From: Teichococcus vastitatis
Lineage (GTDB): Bacteria; Pseudomonadota; Alphaproteobacteria; Acetobacterales; Acetobacteraceae
NCBI RefSeq assembly: GCF_003604215.1
Contig: NZ_QXGS01000010.1
Location: 1-64,000, forward strand
Length of the DNA stretch: 64,000 bases
Reading direction: 5' to 3'
How positions within the stretch are numbered: the stretch's first letter is position 1; each line of letters opens with the position of its first letter. The position numbers were made by a program, and so were the translations under genes. Shown in pieces: positions 27,155 to 36,278 of this stretch. The notes below the pieces were generated by a model, which was not told the origin of the DNA, ran no database searches, and worked only from the letters and a program-made list of their open reading frames with translations.

Positions 27155-27932
27155 GAACCACTCCGCCGTCGATCAGGTGCACGCGGCCGGTGGTGTAGGC
27201 CGCCTTGTCGGAGGCCAGGAAGGCGCCCATCGGCCCGAATTCGCGCGGCTCGCCGTAGCGGCCGACCGGGATGGTGGCGGAGCGCTCGGCCACCAGCGCC
27301 TCAATGCTCTTGCCGCTCTTCTGCGAGACGGCAGCCAAGGTTTCCTTGGTGCGGTCGGTGTTGAAGGCGCCCGGGCCGATGATGTTGCAGGTGATGCCGT
27401 CGCCGGCGACCTCGCTGGCGAGGGTCTTGTTCCAGCCCACGATGGCCGAGCGCAGCGTGTTCGACAGTGCCAAGCCCGGCAGCGGCTGCGCCACGCCGGT
27501 GGAGGCGATGGTGATCAGCCGGCCCCATTTCTGCTGCTGCATGGCTGGCAACAGCCGGTTGGCGATGCGAATCGGCGACAGCACGATGCGCTGGAACCAG
27601 GTGACGAGGTCTTCCTGCTTCATCTCCAGCGCCGTGCAGGTCGGCGGGCCACCATGGTTCAGCACCAGGATGTCCACGCCGCCGAGCGCCGCGACGGCGG
27701 CATCGGCCAGGCGGTCCATCTGCGTGCCTTCCGCCACGTCGGCTACGATGCCGATGGCCTTGGGCGCTCCCAGCGCCTGCAATTCACCGGCAGCGCGGTC
27801 GAGGCTGTCCTGGTTGCGGCCGGAGATGGCCAATGCCACGCCTTCCTCGGCCAGCGCATCGGCGACCGAGCGCCCCAGCCCCTTGGAGGCTCCCATCACC
27901 AGGGCGCGGCGCCCCTTCAGACCCAGATCCAT
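27144..27932 (-). CDS. Atypical SDR-family oxidoreductase
   Basis: A 262-residue Rossmann-fold protein with a cofactor motif MGASKGLGRSVA (about residues 13-24), LNHGG in place of the usual NNAG, and a C-terminal LIDGGVVRG. The catalytic Ser is present in TIAST, but the positions for Tyr and Lys, 13 and 17 residues later, are Ser and Arg (ALSNTLRSA). Beta-ketoacyl-reductase-like SDR subgroups with imperfect tetrads are known, so the gene is not necessarily dead. ATG 27932 is chosen because the longer frame runs through the divergent promoter. Overlaps the M20 gene. Confidence 0.82.
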   Translation of the reverse strand: MDLGLKGRRALVMGASKGLGRSVADALAEEGVALAISGRNQDSLDRAAGELQALGAPKAIGIVADVAEGTQMDRLADAAVAALGGVDILVLNHGGPPTCTALEMKQEDLVTWFQRIVLSPIRIANRLLPAMQQQKWGRLITIASTGVAQPLPGLALSNTLRSAIVGWNKTLASEVAGDGITCNIIGPGAFNTDRTKETLAAVSQKSGKSIEALVAERSATIPVGRYGEPREFGPMGAFLASDKAAYTTGRVHLIDGGVVRGV

Positions 27933-28149
27933 TCGCGTATTCCCCTTGGCCGGATTTATTGCCGGAAGGTGATCCGAACCAACGGCCGTGGCAACCTCCC
28001 CCGGCCGACCTTCGGCCGGATACTGGCCCTGGCACCCGGGCCGGGAGCAGCTAAGCTGGCGGATGGCTGAGGAGGACAGCCAGGCCCGGCGCGGCGCGCC
28101 GGCATGCCTCCGCGCCACCGATGTCCCTTCCCGGCCCCGGAGTTGTTGC

Positions 28150-29121
28150 ATGCCGAAGCCCACCCTGCTGCTGACCCGCCGCTTCCCCGACGCCGTCGAG
28201 GCCCGGGCGCAACGTGACTACATCACCGTGCCGAATCCGGCTGACACGCCACTGGACGGCCCCGCCCTCGCGGCGGCAGCGGCCGACGGCACGGTTCAGG
28301 GCATCCTCTGCGCCGCCGGTGACGCGCTGGACGGCGACACCATCGGGGCGCTGCCGGACAGCGTGCGGATCATCGCCACCTTCAGCGTTGGCACCGACCA
28401 TATCGATCTCGCCGCCGCCCGGGCGCGCGGCATCGTTGTCACCAACACGCCGGATGTGCTCAGCGTCGCCACCGCCGAGATCGCCATGCTGCTGATCCTC
28501 ACCGCGGCCCGCCGCGGCGGCGAGGCGGAGCGCATGCTGCGGGCCCGTGAATGGACCGGCTGGGCGCCAACCCAGCTGATGGGCGTCACGCTGGAGAACA
28601 AGGTACTGGGCATCCTGGGGATGGGACGCATCGGGCAGGCGCTGGCGCGCATGGCGCGCGGCTTCGGCATGCAGGTGCATTACCGCAACCGCAATCGCCT
28701 TCCGGAAGCCGAGGAAGCTGGCGCCACCTACCACCAGGATGACACCACGTTTCTTGGGGCCATCGACGTGCTGTCGATGCACATCCCCGGTGGTGCCGCC
28801 ACCCGGCACTGGCTGGATACGCGCCGCATCGCGCAGCTGCGACCCGGCGCCATCGTGGTGAACACCGGGCGCGGCACCACAGTGGATGATGCCGCGCTCT
28901 GCGCGGCGTTGCAGAATGGCCACCTGCGCGCGGCCGGACTTGACGTGTTCGCCGGCGAGCCGACGATCTTCGAGGGCTACTACACGACGCCGAACCTGGT
29001 GCTGCTGCCGCATCTCGGCAGTGCCACGGTGGAAACCCGGGACGCGATGGGCTTCCGCTGCCTGGACAACCTCGATGCCGTGCTGATCCGCGGCGCAGCG
29101 CCGCTGCATCCGGTGGGCTGA
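28150..29121 (+). CDS. D-isomer-specific 2-hydroxyacid dehydrogenase (glyoxylate reductase type)
   Basis: A 323-residue enzyme similar in layout to the gene at 5769. Substrate loop FSVGTDHIDL, nucleotide motif GMGRIGQALA, catalytic Arg in NTGRGTTVDD, Glu in AGEPTIFEG and His in LPHLGSAT. It interconverts a 2-keto acid and D-2-hydroxy acid using NAD(P)H in the cytoplasm. ATG 28150 gives the normal N-terminus (MPKPTLLLTRRF); the upstream open frame has no family features. It is divergent from the SDR/M20 pair and convergent with the TetR gene. Confidence 0.87.
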   Translation: MPKPTLLLTRRFPDAVEARAQRDYITVPNPADTPLDGPALAAAAADGTVQGILCAAGDALDGDTIGALPDSVRIIATFSVGTDHIDLAAARARGIVVTNTPDVLSVATAEIAMLLILTAARRGGEAERMLRAREWTGWAPTQLMGVTLENKVLGILGMGRIGQALARMARGFGMQVHYRNRNRLPEAEEAGATYHQDDTTFLGAIDVLSMHIPGGAATRHWLDTRRIAQLRPGAIVVNTGRGTTVDDAALCAALQNGHLRAAGLDVFAGEPTIFEGYYTTPNLVLLPHLGSATVETRDAMGFRCLDNLDAVLIRGAAPLHPVG

Positions 29122-29136
29122 ACCCGGACTTCAGCC
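29116..29136. terminator. Hairpin between dehydrogenase and TetR genes
   Basis: GGCTGAA (29116-29122) pairs with TTCAGCC (29130-29136), 7-nt loop; the arms include the stop codons of both converging genes. Confidence 0.45.
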
Positions 29137-29721
29137 AGGCTGCCGATGGGCCCGGATCAGGCGGCGGGCCGCATCGGCCACCTGCCGGGCCGGGCCGTCG
29201 GCACCGAAGATTTGACCGGAGGCGAAACAGCCTTCGATCAGCAGCAGCAGGGCATCGGCCAGCGCTTCCGGCTCCAGCACGTCCATGCCGGCCGCCATAT
29301 CCCACAGCCGCATCCTCAGCGCGCGCTTGTGGTCTTCCGAGACCCGGCGGGCCGGGTGTCCTGGCGCCGGATACTCGACCACGGCATTGGTCAGGCCACA
29401 GCCGCGATAGCCCTCCCGCTCGGCCCGCTCGCCCAGCCTCGACAGAAACAACAGCAGCTGCGCCTCCGAATCGCCCGGGTGCGCCGCCACTGCCTCCTCA
29501 AAGCGGGACCAGAACAGCGCTTCGTAGTCGCGCAGATAGCAGGCGGCTAGCTCATCCTTGGACGAGAAGCTGCGGTACAGGCTGGGCTTCGTGACCCCGG
29601 CCTTGGCCACGATCTCATCGACGCCCACGGCGCGGATACCCCGCTTGTAGAACAGGTCACGCGCCGTTTCCCGGATGCGGGCGGCGGCACGGGGTGGCTT
29701 GATGCCGTCCGCATCGTCCAT
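29131..29721 (-). CDS. TetR/AcrR-family transcriptional regulator
   Basis: A 196-residue regulator with a basic N-terminal helix-turn-helix: RIRETARDLFYKRGIRAV, then VDEIVAKAGVTKPSLYRSF (about 22-52), then a ligand domain containing a CGLTNAVVEYP loop seen in YcdC/AcuR-like relatives. ATG 29721 follows AAGAAG and gives the standard start; the longer frame would read through the divergent promoter and into the MFS gene. It sits head to head with an MFS gene, with a large inverted repeat between them, so it almost certainly represses that transporter and itself. Confidence 0.88.
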   Translation of the reverse strand: MDDADGIKPPRAAARIRETARDLFYKRGIRAVGVDEIVAKAGVTKPSLYRSFSSKDELAACYLRDYEALFWSRFEEAVAAHPGDSEAQLLLFLSRLGERAEREGYRGCGLTNAVVEYPAPGHPARRVSEDHKRALRMRLWDMAAGMDVLEPEALADALLLLIEGCFASGQIFGADGPARQVADAARRLIRAHRQPG

Positions 29722-29740
29722 GGATTGCTTCTTGACCCTG

Positions 29741-29786
29741 TTACAGATCGGTACGTAAGGTGCCGATGAAACGTACCGGTCAGTAA
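29741..29786. promoter_or_regulatory. Probable TetR operator (large inverted repeat)
   Basis: Two 16-bp arms, TTACAGATCGGTACGT (29741-29756) and ACGTACCGGTCAGTAA (29771-29786), match as an inverted repeat at 14 of 16 positions, separated by 14 nt. The symmetric arms fill most of the 66-bp gap between the TetR and MFS start codons. The right arm ends one base before the MFS ATG. Confidence 0.75.
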
Positions 29787-29787
29787 C

Positions 29788-31050
29788 ATGAACATAGTCC
29801 GTCCGAGGCTGTTTGGCCAGAACTATGCCTTCGTCGTGGTGGCGGCGATCTTTCTCACCTTGCTGGCGGCGGCCGGAGCGCGCTCGGCACCCGGAGTGCT
29901 GATCCTGCCGCTGGAGGAGCATTTCGGCTGGGGCCGCAGCACCACCGCCCTTTCGGCCGGCATCGGTATCTTCCTGTACGGCATGGTCGGGCCGTTTGCG
30001 GCGGCGCTGATGAACACGCTGGGCCTGCGGCGCACCGTGCTCGGCGCATTAGCACTGATGTCCGCGTCGGCGGCGGTCAGCGCCTTCATGAGCGAGCCCT
30101 GGCACCTGATACTGAGCTGGGGCGTGTTTTCGGGCCTGGGCTCCGGCGCCGTGGCGCTGGTGCTCGCGGCCACCATCGTGAATCGCTGGTTTGTCCGCAA
30201 CCGCAGCCTGATGATGGGCCTGCTGACGGCCAGCACCGCCACCGGGACCCTGGTTTTCCTGCCGGTGCTGGCTTGGCTGTCGCAGACTGGCGGCTGGCAA
30301 CCGGTGGTGATCGCCGTAGCCTTGGTGTTGGCGGCGATGATCCCGGTGGTCTGGCTGCTGTTGCCGGAACGTCCGGCCGCGGTCGGGCTTCTGCCCTACG
30401 GCGCCACCACGGCACCGGTCGAGGCGCCGCACGCCGGCATGGTCTCGGCAGCCATTGGGACGCTGAAGCGGGCGGCACGGACGCGCAGCTTCTGGTACCT
30501 GTTCGCAACTTTTTTTATCTGCGGCTTCACCACCAACGGTTTGGTCGGCACGCATCTGATCGCCCTGTGCGGCGACATGGGCATTCCGGCGGTGCAGGCG
30601 GCCGGGCTGCTCATGGTGATGGGCATCTTCGACTTGGTGGGCACGACGCTGTCCGGCTGGCTGACCGACCGCTACGATCCCCGCAAGCTGCTGTTCCTGT
30701 ATTACGCGCTGCGCGGGCTGTCGCTGATCTACCTGCCCTTCTCTGATTTCTCGTATTACAGCCTGGCGGTATTCGCCGTGTTCTACGGACTCGATTGGAT
30801 TGCCACCGTGCCGCCGACGCTGCGCCTGGCCACAGAGGCCTTCGGCGAGCGCGATGCCCCGGTGGTGTTCGGCTGGATCGCGGCCGGCCACCAGATGGGC
30901 GCCGCCAGCGCCGCCTATCTGGGCGGGGCGCTGCGGGACAGCCAGGGCGACTATCTCACCATGTTCCTGCTGGCCGGCAGCACCGGCCTCGTCGCAGCCG
31001 GGTTGTCGGTGATGATCCGCCGCGGCCAGACCGCCGGGGCTCCGGCCTGA
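29788..31050 (+). CDS. MFS transporter, OFA/monocarboxylate-like
   Basis: A 420-residue, 12-helix transporter. The segment RSAPGVLILPLEEHFGWGRS after TM1 is characteristic of OFA/MCT-like carriers of organic acids. A central loop joins two six-helix halves (about residues 195-230) and GWLTDRYDPRK is the conserved loop 8-9 motif. Its expected role is uptake or export of a monocarboxylate or small metabolite. It is divergent from the TetR gene; the operator abuts the ATG so no upstream Shine-Dalgarno is possible outside it. No alternative start fits the first helix as well. Confidence 0.86.
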   Translation: MNIVRPRLFGQNYAFVVVAAIFLTLLAAAGARSAPGVLILPLEEHFGWGRSTTALSAGIGIFLYGMVGPFAAALMNTLGLRRTVLGALALMSASAAVSAFMSEPWHLILSWGVFSGLGSGAVALVLAATIVNRWFVRNRSLMMGLLTASTATGTLVFLPVLAWLSQTGGWQPVVIAVALVLAAMIPVVWLLLPERPAAVGLLPYGATTAPVEAPHAGMVSAAIGTLKRAARTRSFWYLFATFFICGFTTNGLVGTHLIALCGDMGIPAVQAAGLLMVMGIFDLVGTTLSGWLTDRYDPRKLLFLYYALRGLSLIYLPFSDFSYYSLAVFAVFYGLDWIATVPPTLRLATEAFGERDAPVVFGWIAAGHQMGAASAAYLGGALRDSQGDYLTMFLLAGSTGLVAAGLSVMIRRGQTAGAPA

Positions 31051-31057
31051 AGCCATG

Positions 31058-31094
31058 AAAAAGCCGCCGCCGGCCCGGAGGCCAGCAGCGGCGG
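31058..31094 (-). terminator. Terminator of the glycosyltransferase gene
   Basis: On the minus strand CCGCCGC (31094-31088) pairs with GCGGCGG (31070-31064), with further GGCC pairing inside, followed by CTTTTT. This is a textbook intrinsic terminator for the minus-strand gene ending at 31108, and it could partly stop the MFS transcript too. Confidence 0.65.
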
Positions 31095-31107
31095 AACAGA
31101 GCCTGGA

Positions 31108-32166
31108 TCAGCCGGCGACGGCGCGCAGCTGCGGCTTGCCCCTGGCGGCGATCAGGTCCTGGTACACCGACACATAGTCTTCCGCCATGCGGCGGGCGGT
31201 GAAGCGCTGCTCGAACCGGGTCCGCACCTGGGCGCGATCCAGGTCCGGGATGCGTGCCACGGCCGCCACGGCCTCATCCTCGTTATTCACCACGAAACCG
31301 GTCAGCCCGTCCTCCATGACTTCGGGTACCGAACCGCGCTCAAAGGCGATCACCGGGGTGCCGCAGGCCATCGCCTCTATCATGACCAAGCCGAACGGCT
31401 CCGGCCAATCGATCGGGAACAGCAGGCCATGCGCGCCGGACAGGAAGCCGGGCTTCTGGCTGTCATTGATCTCGCCCACATACTCCACATGCCCCTGGCT
31501 GATCAGGGGCGCGATCTCGCGGTCGTAATAAGCGCGATCGGCGGCGTCGATCTTGGCCGCGACCTTCAGCTTCACGCCCGCGCGGGCCGCGATGCGGATG
31601 GCCTTGTCCAGCCCCTTCTCGGGCGAGACCCGGCCCAGAAAAGCGAAATAGGACTGCTCCACCGGCTGCGGCGTCAGGCGGTCCCTGGGCATCCCGTGCA
31701 GCACGGTGCGCACCCAGTTCAGGGAAGGGATCGGCTTGCGCTGATGATCCGAAATCGAGACGAATGGCGTCCGTCCGTAGGTCTCGTAGATCATCTTGAA
31801 TTCGGGCAGGTCGAGCCGCCCGTGCAGGGTCGTCAGGAATGGCGTGTTCTGCCGCTCCAGCAGACCCAGCGGAAAATAGTCGATGTGGGAGTGGATGATA
31901 TCGAACTCGCCGGCGCGACGCGCCACCATCTCCACCATCCGGTGGTAATGCGCCACCCAGTCCTTGACCGTGGGATCAAGCCGGAGCGCCTGTTCGCGCA
32001 TCGCGGCCAGTTTGGCTGCCGTGACGGAATCGCCGCTGGCGAACAACGTCACGTCGTGGCCCATGGCCACCAATTCCTCAGTCAAGGATGAAACAACGCG
32101 CTCCGTGCCACCATATAACTTCGGCGGGACGGCTTCAAACAATGGCGCGATTTGCGCGATACGCAT
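31108..32166 (-). CDS. Glycosyltransferase family 4
   Basis: A 352-residue GT-B retaining glycosyltransferase. N-terminal acceptor domain has PPKLYGGTERVVSSLTEELV; the C-terminal sugar-nucleotide domain has FLGRVSPEKGLDKAI and the E-x7-E motif EPFGLVMIEAMACGTPVIAF, then RGSVPEVMEDG. It transfers an activated sugar, to an unknown acceptor, at the cytoplasmic face. ATG 32166 has GAGGGA 8 nt upstream; a TTG one codon earlier is less likely. It is divergent from the ABC exporter/otsA operon across 131 bp. Confidence 0.86.
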   Translation of the reverse strand: MRIAQIAPLFEAVPPKLYGGTERVVSSLTEELVAMGHDVTLFASGDSVTAAKLAAMREQALRLDPTVKDWVAHYHRMVEMVARRAGEFDIIHSHIDYFPLGLLERQNTPFLTTLHGRLDLPEFKMIYETYGRTPFVSISDHQRKPIPSLNWVRTVLHGMPRDRLTPQPVEQSYFAFLGRVSPEKGLDKAIRIAARAGVKLKVAAKIDAADRAYYDREIAPLISQGHVEYVGEINDSQKPGFLSGAHGLLFPIDWPEPFGLVMIEAMACGTPVIAFERGSVPEVMEDGLTGFVVNNEDEAVAAVARIPDLDRAQVRTRFEQRFTARRMAEDYVSVYQDLIAARGKPQLRAVAG

Positions 32167-32297
32167 CAAAACAATCCCTCTTCACAAGCAAGCTGGTGCC
32201 ACTACTTGCAAGGAACCGGTCTTGATCACGGCTCAACTTGTTTCCAGCTCTGTCAGTCAACAAGATAGGATTTGAATATGGCGAAAGCGAGGCTGGC

Positions 32298-34079
32298 ATG
32301 ACTGCGGTTGACACCGCCACGCCATCGCCCTGGCGCTTCCTGCTGCACCATGCCAAGCCGCGCCTCGCCACCCATGCCGCGGTGTTCGCGGGCGTACTGG
32401 TCGCCGTGCTGTGCGGCGTGGGTGCGCAATACGGGTTGAAGCAGTTGATCGACCTGATCGCGGCGGGGCCAGCGGCCGCCCCATCGGCGGCGGTATGGCA
32501 TGCCTTCCTGGTGCTGTGCGGCTTCATCGCCGCCGACAACCTGTTGTGGCGGGCCGCCGGCTACGCAGCCACGCACGGCTTCACCGCCACGGCCGGCCAG
32601 ATCCGGGAAGCGCTGTTCGCCCATCTGCTCGGCCACAGCCCGGCCTTCTTCGCCGACCGCCTGCCGGGAGCGCTCGCCGCGCGCGTTTCCACCACCGCCG
32701 TATCGTCGTTCGGAATCGGCAACATCCTGGCCTGGGGCGTGCTGCCGCCGGCGGCCGCCGGCCTGGGTGCCATCGCCATCACCGCCCATGTGCATGTCGG
32801 GCTGGCAGCCTGCCTCGTCGGCAGCGCCCTGTGCATCGGATGGGTGATGTTCCGCATGGCGCGCCGCACCGCGCCGCTGCACCGCCTGCATGCGCAGCGC
32901 GCCGCGGCCCTGGACGGCGACACCGTCGATGTGGTCGGCAACATCGCCATGGTGCGCGTCTTCGGCGCCACCATGCGGGAACGGCGGCGCATCGCCGCGG
33001 CGGTGGAGGACGAGATCTCGGCGCATCGTCGCAGTCTGTGGTCGATGGAATGGCTGCGCCTGATCCATGCCGTGCTCACCGTCCTGCTGGTGGCCGCAAC
33101 GCTGGCGGCCGGGCTCTGGCTCTGGCGCCAGGGCCGCGCCTCGGTGGGGGACGTGGCGCTGCTGGCAACGTTGTCCCTGACCATCCTCAACGCGACGCGC
33201 GACCTGGCCGTCGCCCTGGTGGAGTTCACACAGCTTTCCGCCCGGCTGGAGGAGGCGTTGCGGGCCCTGCTGGTGCCGCACGGCCTCCGGGACCGTCCTG
33301 GTGCCGTTCCGCTGAAGCCCGGGGCCGGCGGCATCCATGTGCAGGGCGTCTGCTTCGCCTATCCGGACCGCATGCCGGTGCTCCGGAACCTTGATCTGGT
33401 GGTTCCCTCGGGGCAGAAGCTGGGCATCATCGGCCCCTCCGGCTCGGGCAAATCGACCCTGCTGGCACTGCTGCAGCGCTTTCATGAGCCGACCGGAGGC
33501 CGCATCCTGATCGACGGCCAGGATCTCGCCGCCGTCACGCTGGACAGCCTGCACCATGCATTGGCGGTGGTGCCGCAGGACACCGCCCTGTTCCATCGCT
33601 CGGTTATCGAGAATATCCGCTATGCCCGGCCGGAGGCCTCCCTCGAGGAGATCCGCCGCGCCGCCCGGCTGGCGCAGTGCGGCGCCATGATCGACGAACT
33701 TCCGGACGGGCTGGACACGGTGGTGGGCAATCGCGGCGTCAAGCTGTCGGGCGGGCAGCGCCAGCGCTTGGCCATTGCGCGGGCCCTGCTCAGCCCGGCG
33801 CCGATCCTGTTGCTGGACGAGGCCACCAGCGCGCTGGACAGCGACAGCGAGCGGGCGGTGCGCGACGGCTTGGCGGAGCTGGTGCGCGATCGCACCGTGA
33901 TCGCCGTGGCGCACCGGCTCTCCACCCTGCAAAATTTCGACAGAATCATCGTGCTGGATCAGGGCCGGATCGTGGAGGACGGCACGCCGGCCGAGCTGGC
34001 CAGCCGCTGCGGACCGTATCGCGCAATGCTGCGCCAGCAGCAGGGTGGCCTGGAGCCGCACCTGCCGGAGGCAGCCTAG
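32298..34079 (+). CDS. ABC exporter, fused membrane and ATPase domains (MsbA-like)
   Basis: A 593-residue type IV exporter half. A six-helix membrane domain (about 20-310) precedes an ATPase with Walker A GPSGSGKST (from 379), signature LSGGQRQR, Walker B ILLLDEATSALD (D507) and switch His in AVAHRLST. The conserved FHRSVIENIRYA after the Q-loop region is typical of lipid/drug exporters. Substrate unknown. ATG 32298 with an upstream GAGG is preferred over an in-frame start at 32238. It lies 14 nt before otsA. Confidence 0.86.
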   Translation: MTAVDTATPSPWRFLLHHAKPRLATHAAVFAGVLVAVLCGVGAQYGLKQLIDLIAAGPAAAPSAAVWHAFLVLCGFIAADNLLWRAAGYAATHGFTATAGQIREALFAHLLGHSPAFFADRLPGALAARVSTTAVSSFGIGNILAWGVLPPAAAGLGAIAITAHVHVGLAACLVGSALCIGWVMFRMARRTAPLHRLHAQRAAALDGDTVDVVGNIAMVRVFGATMRERRRIAAAVEDEISAHRRSLWSMEWLRLIHAVLTVLLVAATLAAGLWLWRQGRASVGDVALLATLSLTILNATRDLAVALVEFTQLSARLEEALRALLVPHGLRDRPGAVPLKPGAGGIHVQGVCFAYPDRMPVLRNLDLVVPSGQKLGIIGPSGSGKSTLLALLQRFHEPTGGRILIDGQDLAAVTLDSLHHALAVVPQDTALFHRSVIENIRYARPEASLEEIRRAARLAQCGAMIDELPDGLDTVVGNRGVKLSGGQRQRLAIARALLSPAPILLLDEATSALDSDSERAVRDGLAELVRDRTVIAVAHRLSTLQNFDRIIVLDQGRIVEDGTPAELASRCGPYRAMLRQQQGGLEPHLPEAA

Positions 34080-34093
34080 AAGGAACGGCCCCG

Positions 34094-35512
34094 ATGTCGA
34101 GACTGGTGGTGGTGTCCAACCGGGTGGCCCCGATCAATGAGGGTGAGGCCACGGCCGGTGGTCTGGCCGCCGGCGTGATGGATGCGCTGCGGCATTCCGG
34201 CGGGTTGTGGTTCGGATGGTCCGGGCAAACGGTGCCCGATGCCGTGGTGCCGCCCGACAGCCTGGCGCCCGGCCTGCCCCCCGCGGTGGCGCGCAGCGGA
34301 CCCGTGACGCTGTACACCACCGATCTCACCCAGCGCGACTACAACGACTATTATCGGGGCTTCGCCAACGGCACGTTGTGGCCCACCCTGCACTACCAGA
34401 CCGGCCTGGCCCGGTTCGAGCGCCGGGAATTCGAGGGCTACCGGCGGGTCAACCGGCACTTCGCCCGCCATCTTGCGGCGCTGGTGACACCGGGCGACGT
34501 GATCTGGGCGCATGACTACCACCTGATGGGGCTGGCGGCTGGCCTGCGGGAACTCGGGCTTCGCAACCGCATCGGGTTGTTCCTGCACATTCCCTTTCCG
34601 GCGCCTGCCGTGCTGACCACCATCCCGGTGCATGCGGAGTTGATGCGGGCACTGTGCCAATATGACCTGATCGGCTTCCAGACCGAGGCGGACCGCCGCG
34701 CCTTCGCGGATTACCTGCGGCAGGAGGCGGAGGGCCAGGAGCTTCCGGACGGTACCCTGCAGGCCTTCGGCCGGAGCCTGCGCACCGGGGTCTATCCCAT
34801 CGGGGTCGATGTCGACGCCATTCGCGCGGAGGCCGCCCTGGCCGACGCCCCCCACCTGACCGCATTGCGGGCGGGTCTCGGCGGCCGTGCCCTGGTGATG
34901 AGCGTCGAGAGGCTGGATTATTCCAAGGGGCTGCGGCAGCGTTTCGCCGCCTATGAGCGCTTCCTGGCGGAGCAGCCGGATTGGCACCGCCGCGTCGAAT
35001 ACCTGCAGATCGCGCCGCCATCCCGGTCCGATGTCGAGGCCTACCAAGCCATCCGGCGCGAATTGGAGGGGGAAGCCGGTCGCATCAATGGGCGCTTCGC
35101 CGAGCTGGATTGGACGCCGCTGCGCTACCTTAATCGTTCCTTCCCGCGCCGGCAGTTGATGCCGCTCTACGCCGCCGCGCAGGTCGGGCTGGTGACGCCG
35201 CTGCGGGACGGCATGAATCTGGTCGCCAAGGAGTATGCGGCGGCGCAGAACCCGGAGGATCCCGGCGTGCTGGTGCTGTCGCAATTCGCCGGCGCCGCCC
35301 GCGAACTGGATGCCGCCCTCCTCGTCAACCCGCATGACGAGGCCGGTATGGCCATGGCGCTGAAACAGGCGCTCGGCATGGCGGTGGAGGAGCGACGCGA
35401 ACGCCACGCCGCCATGCTGCGCGTGATGCGCCACAACAGCCTTGAGCGCTGGCGCGACCGCTTCGTCGGCGATCTGAGGCAGCTTCCCAGCCTGGTCGCC
35501 AGCACGGGTTGA
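34094..35512 (+). CDS. otsA: Trehalose-6-phosphate synthase
   Basis: A 472-residue GT20 enzyme making trehalose-6-phosphate from UDP-glucose and glucose-6-phosphate. Substrate-site motifs are present in order: VVVSNRVAP at the N-terminus, AGGLAAGV, a W-P-x-x-H-Y near residue 96, [19 protein letters not shown], the [11 protein letters not shown] phosphate loop and ALLVNPHD. Length matches E. coli OtsA (474). AAGGAA precedes ATG 34094. No otsB (trehalose-6-phosphatase) lies beside it, so dephosphorylation must be encoded elsewhere. Trehalose would serve in osmotic or desiccation stress, consistent with dps nearby. Confidence 0.93.
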   Translation: MSRLVVVSNRVAPINEGEATAGGLAAGVMDALRHSGGLWFGWSGQTVPDAVVPPDSLAPGLPPAVARSGPVTLYTTDLTQRDYNDYYRGFANGTLWPTLHYQTGLARFERREFEGYRRVNRHFARHLAALVTPGDVIWAHDYHLMGLAAGLRELGLRNRIGLFLHIPFPAPAVLTTIPVHAELMRALCQYDLIGFQTEADRRAFADYLRQEAEGQELPDGTLQAFGRSLRTGVYPIGVDVDAIRAEAALADAPHLTALRAGLGGRALVMSVERLDYSKGLRQRFAAYERFLAEQPDWHRRVEYLQIAPPSRSDVEAYQAIRRELEGEAGRINGRFAELDWTPLRYLNRSFPRRQLMPLYAAAQVGLVTPLRDGMNLVAKEYAAAQNPEDPGVLVLSQFAGAARELDAALLVNPHDEAGMAMALKQALGMAVEERRERHAAMLRVMRHNSLERWRDRFVGDLRQLPSLVASTG

Positions 35513-35559
35513 ACGCCTGAGGCTGGGCTTTCCGGCCGCGTCGGGGCAGATTGCGAAGC

Positions 35560-36132
35560 ATGCGCATCTATCTCGCTGGTCCCGATGTTTTCCTGCCCGA
35601 CGCCACCGCCATGGCCGCGGCCAAGAAGAAGATTTGCGATCGTCATGGTGCCGTTGGCGTGTTTCCGACCGATCCGGTCGAGGACGCGGCTGCCGATGCC
35701 GCCGCGACGCGCTTTCTGGAGATCTCGCTGCGCAACGAGGCCCATATCCGCGGCTGCGACGGCCTGATCGCCAATCTGACGCCATTCCGCGGCCCATCGG
35801 CGGATGCCGGAACCATCTATGAGCTCGGTCTGATGCGCGGGTTGGGTCGGCCGATCGCCGGCTACACCAATGATGCCCGCGACTTCGCCGCCCGGACCCG
35901 CGAAATCCTGGGAGCCTCTGCGCGCGAAACGGCTGCGGGATGGACCGATGGCGAGGGGCTGAGCCTGGAGGATTTCGGCTGCCACGATAATCTGATGATC
36001 GACGGCGGCATCCTGGCGGCAGGCGGCGTGTTCGTGGCCCGGGACCTGCCGCCCACCCTCCGCTGGAGTGACCTGCAGGGCTTCGAGGCCTGCGTCGTGG
36101 CCCTGATGCGCGGCTCGGCAACGGGCTACTGA
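35560..36132 (+). CDS. Nucleoside 2-deoxyribosyltransferase-like protein
   Basis: A 190-residue protein of the nucleoside 2-deoxyribosyltransferase family. [13 protein letters not shown] starts the Rossmann-like fold, [13 protein letters not shown] and [11 protein letters not shown] follow; the Glu in YELG aligns with the nucleophile of NDTs. It would transfer deoxyribose between bases or act on a related nucleotide. Homologues of this length are widespread and often only putatively annotated. ATG 35560 is favoured over TTG 35551. It follows otsA by 47 nt on the same strand. Confidence 0.82.
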   Translation: MRIYLAGPDVFLPDATAMAAAKKKICDRHGAVGVFPTDPVEDAAADAAATRFLEISLRNEAHIRGCDGLIANLTPFRGPSADAGTIYELGLMRGLGRPIAGYTNDARDFAARTREILGASARETAAGWTDGEGLSLEDFGCHDNLMIDGGILAAGGVFVARDLPPTLRWSDLQGFEACVVALMRGSATGY

Positions 36133-36278
36133 TGTCGCGAAGCGCGGCGAAAGTCACGCTTGCGGTGAAACCGCCCGGAAGGCCATGCGCTAATCCAGCA
36201 GTTTTCGCGCACCGCCGGGTTGCGGTCTTGCCACCCCACGGTCCGCGATGTCTGGTCACGGTTCCGAGGAGATAGAAG

